The notes under the pieces are model-generated. The model worked only from the letters and a program-made list of their open reading frames with translations, made no database searches and had not been told where the DNA came from. A stretch of 64,000 bases of DNA from Amycolatopsis sp. 2-15 (GTDB lineage Bacteria > Actinomycetota > Actinomycetes > Mycobacteriales > Pseudonocardiaceae). Positions 33,981 to 41,218 of this stretch are shown piece by piece. Numbering within the stretch: position 1 is the stretch's first letter; each line of letters opens with the position of its first letter. The position numbers and the translations under genes were made by a program. The stretch lies in assembly GCF_030285625.1 (NCBI RefSeq), contig NZ_CP127294.1, forward strand, positions 7,658,001-7,722,000, in the 5' to 3' direction.

Positions 33981-34967
33981 GTGTCGAAACCGATGTCCGA
34001 TCCGCTCGGCGAGGTGCGGAAACCCTTTCCCCTCAACCTGTTCGGTGTCGCCTTCGGACTGTCGGGCCTGGCCGGAACCTGGACGGCCGCCGCCGGCACC
34101 ACGGCCGCGATCACCACCGCCTGGTGGCTGGTCGCGGCCGCGGTCTGGCTGGGCAGCGCGCTGCGCTACGGCCTCGCCGCCCGGACCGCGCGTCGGATGC
34201 TCGACGACCACGCCCACCCCGTACTGGGCCCCTTCGCCGCGCTCGTGCCCATCACGGGAATGCTGCTCGGCAGCCAGCTTTCCCGGTTCGCGCCGCAAGC
34301 CGGACGCGTGATGGTGCTCGCCATGTTCACCGCCGCCACCACGATCGGCGTCCGGTACCTGACCAGAGCGCTGACCGGCCGTTACGATCTCGACAGCATG
34401 CACGCCGGCCACCTGCTCCCCACCGTCGCCGCCGGACTGATCGGCGGCCAGTCACTCGCCACCGTCGGCCTCCACGACGCCGCCCTCGCGGCCTTCGCCG
34501 TCGGCATGCTGATGTGGGTGCTCCTTGGCGCCGCGATCCTCGCGCGCCTCGCGTTCCGGCCGCCGCTGCCCGACGCGCTGGTCCCCACGCTCGCGATCTT
34601 CGCCGCCCCGCCGGCCGTCGCGGGCAACGCGTGGTTCACCCTCAACGGCGGTGTCCCCGACCTGCTCGAACACGCGCTGCTCGGCGTGTTCGCGCTGTTC
34701 TTCCTGTCCCAGCTGACGTTGCTCCCCCGCTACGCCCGGCTGCCGTTCACCCACGGGTTCTGGGCGCTGACCTTCACCATCGCGGCCGGCGGCACCTACG
34801 GCATCCACTGGCTCACCGTCACCCACGTCGGCGGCGCGACCACGTGGATCGTCCTCGCCGTCTCGACGACGCTCATCGCCTCGATCGCCGCGCGGTCGAT
34901 CACGCTCGCGATCTCCGGCGCCGGCCTGAAGCCCGCAGTCAGGGCGACTTCGCAAATGTGGCCGTGA
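33981..34967 (+). CDS. TDT/SLAC1-family membrane transporter
   Basis: A 328-residue membrane protein with about ten hydrophobic helices arranged as in the tellurite-resistance/dicarboxylate transporter (TehA/SLAC1) family; FALFFLSQLTLLPRYARLPFTHGFWALTF is typical. GTG start 49 bp after cynS, so it probably belongs to the cyanate operon and may move an anion such as cyanate, bicarbonate or nitrite-like ions. Substrate is inference. Confidence 0.8.
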   Translation: MSKPMSDPLGEVRKPFPLNLFGVAFGLSGLAGTWTAAAGTTAAITTAWWLVAAAVWLGSALRYGLAARTARRMLDDHAHPVLGPFAALVPITGMLLGSQLSRFAPQAGRVMVLAMFTAATTIGVRYLTRALTGRYDLDSMHAGHLLPTVAAGLIGGQSLATVGLHDAALAAFAVGMLMWVLLGAAILARLAFRPPLPDALVPTLAIFAAPPAVAGNAWFTLNGGVPDLLEHALLGVFALFFLSQLTLLPRYARLPFTHGFWALTFTIAAGGTYGIHWLTVTHVGGATTWIVLAVSTTLIASIAARSITLAISGAGLKPAVRATSQMWP

Positions 34968-35422
34968 TCACGAGATTGCCGCGACAGCAGATTCACGGGC
35001 CGCCAGTGAATCGATTCCGGCGAAAATTGAGTCGCTCCCACATGGCGTTTCGCATCCTTCGCTGACATCGTCGAACGGGTGAGCTCGTACGCATCGGCCA
35101 TCCTGTCGCGAACCCAGGACGGACTACTCATTTCGCCAAACGTGTCGCAAAGGGTTCCCACAGTGCCCGATCGACCCTTCCGGGACCGTCTTGTGGTGCA
35201 ACTGATGACCTCACGAGCCCATTGAGCCGCCTTCGCCCAGACAGTTTCGGCATTTCACCAGCACCGAGACTTATTTCCGGCACCGGCTTGACCTACATCA
35301 CGTTCACCCATACTGGCAGGCCGGTTTTCGCGCGGTACCATCACGTGGCGCGCATTACGTGCATTGGCACCGCGATTTTCCTTCTGCGGCAGAACAGTCG
35401 ACCGACAACCCGGAGAAATCAC
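34968..35422. other. 455-bp region without a convincing gene
   Basis: GC content drops compared with neighbours. Short reading frames on both strands lack codon bias. A minus-strand stretch at about 34980-35125 (beginning MSSPSWVRDRMADAYELTRS) could be a gene remnant, but I cannot assign it. The end of the region carries the promoter and ribosome-binding site of the carboxylase remnant. Confidence 0.5.
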
Positions 35423-36085
35423 GTGACAGTGCACGAAGAGGCAATCCGTGCGCGCCAAAAGGACACCGCTCTGTGGTTCGCCGAGTCCATGAGCGAGCTG
35501 CATCGCCGGCAGGCCGAGAAAGCGGCCCGCGAGCCGCACGGCGCCACCAAGCAGCACCAGGCCGGCAAGCGCTCGGCCCGCGAGCGCGTGCACCCCCTGC
35601 TCGATCCGGGGTCCTTCACCGAAGTCGGCTCACTCCTGCGCCAACGCGTCGGTGGGGACCGGCCCTGGGGTGACGCGGTGGTCACCGGTCACGGCACCGT
35701 CGACGGGCGTGAGGTGTGCGTGTTCGCGCAGGACTTCCCGGTGTTCGGCGGGACGCTCGGGGAGGCGGTCTGCGAGAAGGTCGTGCGGCTGATGGACTGG
35801 GCCGCCGAAGCGGGCGCGCCCGTGATCGGGATCAACGACAGCGCGGGCGGGCGCATCCAGGAGGGTGTGGTCGCGCAGGCGCTCTACGGCGGGATCTTCC
35901 GGCGCAACGTGCGGCTGTCCGGCGTCGTGCCGCAGATCTCCCTGGTGCTCGGCCCAAACCTCGTCGTGACCGTGCTGGTCAGCCTGGTGACGCGACCGCC
36001 GGCCGCGGCGGCGATCGACGCCGGGACCGGGGACAGCGCTCCGGCCGAGGACCGGGAGCCCGTCGGTGAGGCCGCGCTGCACTGA
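35423..36085 (+). pseudogene. chimera of an acyl-CoA carboxylase beta-subunit N-terminus and a sodium/solute symporter tail
   Basis: GTG 35423 starts a good PccB-type N-terminal half: KQHQAGKRSARERVHPLLDPGSF, FAQDFPVFGGTLGE and IGINDSAGGRIQEGV (the first acyl-CoA site). At SLVLGP (about 35957) the family sequence would continue with the glycine-rich CAGGAVYSPA. Instead it reads NLVVTVLVSLVTRPP and ends after a short charged tail, like the last helix and tail of an SSS-family symporter. The join is in frame. Carboxylase activity is not expected because the second half of the crotonase fold is absent. Confidence 0.65.
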
Positions 36086-36103
36086 TGAACGCTCCGGACA
36101 CCT

Positions 36104-36133
36104 TCCGGCCCCGGGCACACGCCCGGGGCCGGA
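36104..36133. terminator. 13-bp perfect hairpin terminator
   Basis: Arms 36104-36116 and 36121-36133 pair perfectly around an ACAC loop, 18 bp past the stop of the chimeric gene and ahead of the XRE-cupin gene. Confidence 0.75.
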
Positions 36134-36173
36134 CACACCGCGGCCCGGCCGGCCGGCAGACGATAATGGCCGG

Positions 36174-36710
36174 ATGACCATGACTCGGATTCGTGAGTTC
36201 CGCACCCTCCGGGGCTTGACCGTCCGCGAGCTGGCGGACCGGGCCTCGGTGTCCACCGGGCTGATCAGCCAGGTCGAACGCGGCGTCACCGACCCGAGCC
36301 TGGAGACCATGCGGCGGATCGCCGAGGTGCTCGAGGTGCCGCTGTTCAGCCTCTTCCAGGACGGCGAGCACGATACCGTCGCCGTCATCCGGCGCGAGAA
36401 TCGCTACCGCATCTCCTCGCCGCACCACGCGATCACCTACACCCGCGCCTCCCCCGGCGGCGCGAAGCTCGAGGTGCTCGAAGGCCTGCTGGAGCCGGGC
36501 TCGGTCTCGGCGGACACGCTGCGCTCGCACCCGTCGGAAGAGTGCGTCGTCGTGCTCACCGGCCGCCTGACCGTCGAGGTCGGGGACCAGGTGCACGAGC
36601 TGAAAACGGGCGACAGCTGCCACTTCGACTCGAACATCCCCCACCGCTTCCGCAACCAGGGCCGGACGAGCGCGCGGTTCATGGTGAGTGTGACGCCGCC
36701 GAGCTACTGA
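36174..36710 (+). CDS. XRE-family regulator with cupin sensor domain
   Basis: A 178-residue protein. Residues 3-57 are an XRE helix-turn-helix (LRGLTVRELADRASVSTGLI, SQVERGVTDPSLETM). Residues 95-178 are a small cupin with SHPSEECVVVLTGRLTVEVG and HFDSNIPHRFRNQG. This type senses small ligands and often governs amino acid or polyamine metabolism. The start of the GNAT gene is 14 bp downstream, so it may be in one operon. Confidence 0.88.
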   Translation: MTMTRIREFRTLRGLTVRELADRASVSTGLISQVERGVTDPSLETMRRIAEVLEVPLFSLFQDGEHDTVAVIRRENRYRISSPHHAITYTRASPGGAKLEVLEGLLEPGSVSADTLRSHPSEECVVVLTGRLTVEVGDQVHELKTGDSCHFDSNIPHRFRNQGRTSARFMVSVTPPSY

Positions 36711-36724
36711 CGAAGGGCTCGCGC

Positions 36725-37717
36725 GTGGAGATCGAACCGCTCGACCCGGCGTCGGCCGGCCGCTCGGTTCTCGAGGGCGTCCACGAGGTCGTCTCGGCCG
36801 CCGACCGGCTCGACAAGCCGGGCGCCCCACCGGTGACGTTCGAGACGGCCATCGGCCGGCTCGAGAACCCGCAGCCGAGCCTCGGCCGCGTCCTGCGCTG
36901 GGTGGCACGCCGGGACGGGCGCGTCGTCGGGCTGGCCGCGCTGTATTTTCCGGAAGCCGAGAACAGCCATCTCGCAATCCTGGAGCTGACCGTCCACCCC
37001 GATGCCCGTCGTGACCGCGTCGGCACCGCCGTCCTGCGTGCGCTCACGCCGGAACTGCATGAGCGCACGGTGCTGGAGTGCTGGAACGTCACCAAGGGCG
37101 GCGCCGGCGCCGCTTTCGGCACGGCGCTCGGCTTCGAGGTGGTCGACGAGACGGTGTTCCAGGCGTTGTCGATCGGTGCCGCCGACCGCTCCGCGTGGAA
37201 AGTCTCGCCGGCGGCCGGATATCGCTTGCGCACCTGGCAGGACAGCGCCCCGGAGGAGCTGGTGGCCTCCTACGCCCAGGCGCGCCGCGCGATCGCGGAC
37301 AGCCCGTTCGGCCGCTCGGCGTACCGCTTTCCGAGGTGGACCGCCGATCGCGTCCGCGAGTCCGAGGCCGACCGCCGCCGGCGCGGGATCGACCACCGGG
37401 TGGTCGCGGTCGTACAGCGGGATTCGGGGCGGGTCGTGGGCTTCACGGAACTGCAGCTGTACCCGCATCGCCACGACCTCGGCTACCAGGGCGACACCGC
37501 GGTGCTGGCCGCGCACCGCGGGCGCGGACTGGGCTTCTGCGTGAAGGCGGCCATGCTGCGCCGACTTGTCGCCGAGCGCCCCGAAGTCGAGGAGGTCATC
37601 ACCTCGACCGCGGCGGCGAACCCGTACATGGTCAACGTGAACCTCGCCCTCGGCTACCGCACCACGCGGGAAACGGTGATCCTCGCCCAGAACAAGCTCG
37701 CGCGCGGCCGGGCCTAG
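36725..37717 (+). CDS. double-domain GNAT N-acetyltransferase
   Basis: A 330-residue protein with two GNAT repeats, as in mycothiol synthase-like enzymes. Domain 1 (about 1-160) has LELTVHPDARRDRVGTAVLRAL. Domain 2 (about 165-330) has GDTAVLAAHRGRGLGFCVKAAML, the better acetyl-CoA site, and the end TAAANPYMVNVNLALGYRTT. GTG start 14 bp after the XRE-cupin gene. Substrate unknown. It converges with the VOC gene, sharing 4 bp. Confidence 0.85.
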   Translation: MEIEPLDPASAGRSVLEGVHEVVSAADRLDKPGAPPVTFETAIGRLENPQPSLGRVLRWVARRDGRVVGLAALYFPEAENSHLAILELTVHPDARRDRVGTAVLRALTPELHERTVLECWNVTKGGAGAAFGTALGFEVVDETVFQALSIGAADRSAWKVSPAAGYRLRTWQDSAPEELVASYAQARRAIADSPFGRSAYRFPRWTADRVRESEADRRRRGIDHRVVAVVQRDSGRVVGFTELQLYPHRHDLGYQGDTAVLAAHRGRGLGFCVKAAMLRRLVAERPEVEEVITSTAAANPYMVNVNLALGYRTTRETVILAQNKLARGRA

Positions 37718-38064
37718 CGGTCGATGGCCCGCGGGTGATGCGGTTCGTAGATCCCCACCCGGCTGCCGCCCGGGAGCCGGAAGCCGCTCAACCGGCCCCA
37801 CCGCTCTTCTTCGACCGGCGCGCACGCGACGTCGGCGGCGGTCAGCTCGGCCAGCGTCGCGTCCAGGTCGTCACACATGAGGTACAGCTCGTGGGATGGC
37901 GGGCCGTCGGCAGGGTGGACGGCGAGTTCGGCGGGCGGGAGTGCGAAGATCAGCCAGCCGCCGCCGGCGTCGACGTGGGGGAAGGCGAGCACGTCGCGGA
38001 GGAAGGCGCGGTCCGCTTCGGCGTCGTGACTGGAGACGATCACGTGGGCTCCGCTGATGGGCAT
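37714..38064 (-). CDS. VOC (glyoxalase/bleomycin-resistance) superfamily protein
   Basis: A 116-residue single-repeat VOC protein starting ATG 38062-38064. Pattern GAHVIVSSHDAEADRAFLRD, LAVHPADGPPSHELYLMCDD, and RLSGFRLPGGSRVGIYEPHH is typical. Start is 50 bp after the stop of the SbnA-like gene, so it may be the last gene of the diaminopropionate operon. A self-resistance role is possible but unsupported. Confidence 0.8.
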   Translation of the reverse strand: MPISGAHVIVSSHDAEADRAFLRDVLAFPHVDAGGGWLIFALPPAELAVHPADGPPSHELYLMCDDLDATLAELTAADVACAPVEEERWGRLSGFRLPGGSRVGIYEPHHPRAIDR

Positions 38065-38113
38065 GCGGTCACTGTCGCACACCCCCGCACCGGAAGCCGG
38101 GCCCCGCGAAAGA

Positions 38114-39100
38114 TCAGTCCGGCAGGAAGCCCGCGATCAGATCGTCGTGGGCGAGCACGTCGTCGCCGTAGAGGTCCTGGAGCCAGTTCGTCTGGTAGAT
38201 CGTGTCGAGGTAGCGCTCGCCGAGGTCCGGCGCGATGGCGACGGCGGTGAGGTCGTGCCCGTCGTGCTCGGGGAGCCAGCGCATGGCACCGCTGACGACG
38301 GTGCCGGTGGAGCCGCCGAAGAGGAACCCCCTGCGGGCCAGGCGGTGGCAGCTGCGGATGGTGTCGGCCTCCTCGACGAGGATCACCTCGTCGACATAGG
38401 ACTCGTCGAGCAGCGCCGGCCGGACACTCGTGCCGAGGCCGGGGATCATCCGGCGGCGCGGCGCGCCGCCGAAGGTCACGGAGCCGGCGCTGTCCACCGC
38501 GACGATGTGGACCGGCCTGGGCCACTCGCGGAAGAAGCGGGCGCAACCCATGAGCGTGCCCGTGGTGCCTGCGCCGACGAACAGCACGTCGAGTTTCGGG
38601 AACTGGCGGGCGATCTCCGGCGCCGTGGTCCGGTAGTGCGCCTTCCAGTTGCCCGGATTCGCGTACTGGTTGAGCCAGACGTAACGCTCGTCGGTGGCGC
38701 ACAGCTCACGCACCAGCGCGAGCCGCGCGCCCAGGAAACCGCCGTCGGCGGCGGGCTCCGCGATGATGTGCACCCGGCTGCCCAGCGCCTCCATCAGGCG
38801 CCTGCTGGCCAGGTTGCAGCGCGAGTCCGTGACGCAGAGGAACCGGTAGCCCTTGCTGGCGGCGACCATGCTGAGCGCCACCCCGAGGTTGCCCGACGAC
38901 GATTCGACCAAGATCGAGTCCCGCGTCAGGAGTCCCTGCCACTCGGCGGCCTCGACCATCTCGGTCGCGGCCTTGAGCTTGATCGACCCGGCGAAGTTGA
39001 ACCCCTCGCACTTGAGGAACAGCGAGTGCCCGAAGATCGACTCGAGGTCGACGTAGAGCTCTTCCTCGTTGAAGTCCGTGGGATCGGATATCACGGTCAC
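38114..39100 (-). CDS. sbnA: SbnA-like PLP enzyme, N-(2-amino-2-carboxyethyl)-glutamate synthase for L-2,3-diaminopropionate
   Basis: A 328-residue cysteine-synthase-fold protein. The PLP lysine lies in GFNFAGSIKLKAA, the Asn loop in ESSSGNLGVAL and the phosphate loop in FVGAGTTGTLMG. SbnA joins O-phosphoserine and glutamate to give ACEGA, which SbnB oxidises to 2,3-diaminopropionate. It is adjacent to the SbnB-like gene in the same operon, supporting this assignment over plain cysteine synthase. Confidence 0.9.
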   Translation of the reverse strand: MTVISDPTDFNEEELYVDLESIFGHSLFLKCEGFNFAGSIKLKAATEMVEAAEWQGLLTRDSILVESSSGNLGVALSMVAASKGYRFLCVTDSRCNLASRRLMEALGSRVHIIAEPAADGGFLGARLALVRELCATDERYVWLNQYANPGNWKAHYRTTAPEIARQFPKLDVLFVGAGTTGTLMGCARFFREWPRPVHIVAVDSAGSVTFGGAPRRRMIPGLGTSVRPALLDESYVDEVILVEEADTIRSCHRLARRGFLFGGSTGTVVSGAMRWLPEHDGHDLTAVAIAPDLGERYLDTIYQTNWLQDLYGDDVLAHDDLIAGFLPD

Positions 39101-39124
39101 GATGACCCCCTCCCTGGTTTCTCG

Positions 39125-40195
39125 TCAGCCGTAGCGGCGCAGTTCGTGGAAGAAGTCCGGGATGACGGTCAGCTCGCCGGCCCGGACCACCTCGTCGTAG
39201 ACGTACTTGCCCACCGCGAGGTCGAGGACCCCGAGCCCGAACGGCGAGAACACCACGGGCCGGTCGGTCGGCACTGGGACCCGTCCGGCCAGGACGTCGT
39301 CCAGCGTGCCGTCGAGGAACTCGCGCCCGCCGGTGAGCTGCTCGGCCAGGTGCGGCGACGTGCCGGCCTTCAGGCAGTGCTCGACGTCGTCGACGAAGTT
39401 GGCCGTGCTCAGCAGCAGCTCCGGCGCGAGGTCGCGCAGGGAAACGTGCAGCACCACCGGATCGTGGTCGAACCACGACCGTTCGGACACGTGCGGCCGG
39501 CCCGCGACGGTGGCGAACACGACCAGGTCGCTCGAGGAGATCAGCGACTCCGCCGACTCGTGGACCGTGATCCGCCCGCCCGTTCCCGTCCGCTCGAGGT
39601 ACCCGCGGAACCCCGCGCCGCTCTCGGGCGACAAGTCGTGCACGCCGATTTCGGCGAACTCCCAGCCGGTGCCGGCCAGGAAGGTGTGGATGTAGCGGGC
39701 GATGAGCCCGGTCCCGACGAACCCGACACGGGTCGGCCGCGCCCGGCCCCGGCTGAGCGCCGCCGCGGCGCACGCGGCCAGCGCGGCGGTGCGCGTGGCG
39801 CTGATGATCGAGCTTTCCAGGCACGCGAACGGGTATCCGGTGTCGTGGTCGTTGAGGATCAGGACCGCGGACGCCCGGGGAAGGCCGGAAGCGACGTTCT
39901 CCGGGAAGCTCGAGATCCACTTGAGACCGTCCACGCGCACCTGTCCGCCGATCGAGGCCGGCAGCGCGATGATCCGGGACGCCGGACGGTCGGGGAATCG
40001 CAGGAAGTACGACGGCGGGTTCACCGTGTCGCCCGCGCTGTGCAGCCGGTAGGTGGCCTCGACCAGGTCCACGATCTCCTGCTCGCGCCCCGCGAGCGTG
40101 TGCCGGACCTGACCGCCGCCGATCACGGCGAACGGGGGCACCGCGGCCGGCCCGTCGGCTTCGGCGCGGGCCGGGGTGGGTCGGATCGCCGTCAT
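39125..40195 (-). CDS. sbnB: SbnB-like dehydrogenase of the ornithine cyclodeaminase family (2,3-diaminopropionate formation)
   Basis: A 356-residue NAD-dependent enzyme starting ATG 40193-40195. Features: GDTVNPPSYFLRFPD, GLKWISSFPENVASGLPRAS, Rossmann GFVGTGLIARYIHTF, LVVFATVAGRP and PFGLGVLDLAVGKYVYDEV. This matches SbnB, which oxidatively hydrolyses ACEGA to diaminopropionate and 2-oxoglutarate. Overlaps the dioxygenase stop by 4 bp. Confidence 0.9.
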   Translation of the reverse strand: MTAIRPTPARAEADGPAAVPPFAVIGGGQVRHTLAGREQEIVDLVEATYRLHSAGDTVNPPSYFLRFPDRPASRIIALPASIGGQVRVDGLKWISSFPENVASGLPRASAVLILNDHDTGYPFACLESSIISATRTAALAACAAAALSRGRARPTRVGFVGTGLIARYIHTFLAGTGWEFAEIGVHDLSPESGAGFRGYLERTGTGGRITVHESAESLISSSDLVVFATVAGRPHVSERSWFDHDPVVLHVSLRDLAPELLLSTANFVDDVEHCLKAGTSPHLAEQLTGGREFLDGTLDDVLAGRVPVPTDRPVVFSPFGLGVLDLAVGKYVYDEVVRAGELTVIPDFFHELRRYG

Positions 40196-41196
40196 CTCGC
40201 ACCTGCGTCCGCGCTCGGCACCAGGTCGGCAAGCCGCACCGGATCGGCCAGCCCCACGAGCACCTCGCGGGGCCCTTCGAAGGGCTCGCGGCTGTGCGCG
40301 GTCCGGATGTTGTCCACCAGCATCAGGTCCCCGGCCTGCCACGGCTCGCGCGCGGTGTTGGCCTCGTAGACACGGTTGAGCAGCGCCACCACGTCCTCGC
40401 CGATCGGGTCGCCGCCCCCGAAGCGGGTGTTGAACGGCAGCGCGTCGGCGCCGTAGACGTCGACCAGGTACTCGCGGATCTCGGGATCCATGGTCCACTC
40501 GTTGAGGAACGCGACCTGGTTGAACCAGCAGCGCCGGCCGGTGACCGGGTGGGGCACGATCGCGCTGCGCCGCTGCCGGGTCCGCAAACCGCCGTCGGGC
40601 TGCCACTCGAACTCGATCGCGTGGGCGCGGCAGTAGTTCTCGATCTCCGCCCGGTCGTCGGTGCCGAACGACTCGGCGACCGTCGCGCCGATCTCGTTGT
40701 TGTAGCTGCGGGTGAGCAGCCAGCCCTCCTGCTCGAACCGGCGGACGAGGTCCGCGGGCAGCGCGTCGAGCACGGTCGGCGAGTCGGACACGGCCGTGGC
40801 GCCGCCTTCGGTGGGCGCGCCGAGGCAGGCGAACAGCAGCAGGCCGGGGAACTCGAGCCGGTAGCTCAGCTCGTGGTGCATGCACATCGGCTGGTTCGCC
40901 GGCCACGCCGACGACGAGTACACCCCGGCCGGGTAGACCTCGCGCGCCGCGAAGGCCTCGCGATCCTTCATGAGGGCGCCGGCGAGCCGCTCGAACACGA
41001 CGGCGACATCGGCGGGGCCGCTCAGCCCGAGGCCGCGCACGAGCACGCAGCCGTGTTCGGCGACAGCAGCGCGCAGCGGGTCGCGGTGTTCACTCGCCCA
41101 GGCCGGCGCACCGGCACCCGGTTCGGCCGGCAGCAACGGCACGCCACCCGGGCTCAGCCGCACTTCGGCGAGCGATGCCGACGTTGAGGAAACCAT
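40192..41196 (-). CDS. TauD/TfdA-type Fe(II)/2-oxoglutarate dioxygenase (SyrP-like)
   Basis: A 334-residue oxygenase. Iron ligands are in MCMHHELSYRLEFPG (His-x-Glu) and the distal His in NIRTAHSREPFEGPRE, with the Arg that binds 2-oxoglutarate. SyrP-type enzymes hydroxylate amino acids bound to NRPS carrier domains, so hydroxylation of diaminopropionate on the neighbouring NRPS is a reasonable proposal. Its own 2-oxoglutarate is a by-product of SbnB. The gene is 22 bp from the NRPS stop, with a good ribosome-binding site. Confidence 0.88.
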   Translation of the reverse strand: MVSSTSASLAEVRLSPGGVPLLPAEPGAGAPAWASEHRDPLRAAVAEHGCVLVRGLGLSGPADVAVVFERLAGALMKDREAFAAREVYPAGVYSSSAWPANQPMCMHHELSYRLEFPGLLLFACLGAPTEGGATAVSDSPTVLDALPADLVRRFEQEGWLLTRSYNNEIGATVAESFGTDDRAEIENYCRAHAIEFEWQPDGGLRTRQRRSAIVPHPVTGRRCWFNQVAFLNEWTMDPEIREYLVDVYGADALPFNTRFGGGDPIGEDVVALLNRVYEANTAREPWQAGDLMLVDNIRTAHSREPFEGPREVLVGLADPVRLADLVPSADAGAR

Positions 41197-41218
41197 CTCT
41201 TGTCCTTTCGGCTTGAAG

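Noticed and set aside
34796..35161. A 121-residue minus-strand ORF
   Set aside because: More than half is antisense of the transporter gene; the remaining part lacks codon bias and a recognisable domain.
36104..36133. An operator for the XRE-cupin regulator
   Set aside because: The perfect 13-bp stem with a 4-base loop directly after a stop codon fits a terminator better.
38114..39100. Plain cysteine synthase (CysK/CysM) for the PLP enzyme
   Set aside because: Adjacent SbnB-like gene and NRPS context, and the deviating substrate-loop sequence, favour SbnA-type diaminopropionate synthesis.
38057..40369. A 770-residue plus-strand reading frame
   Set aside because: Antisense of the sbnA/sbnB-like genes, with no conserved motifs.
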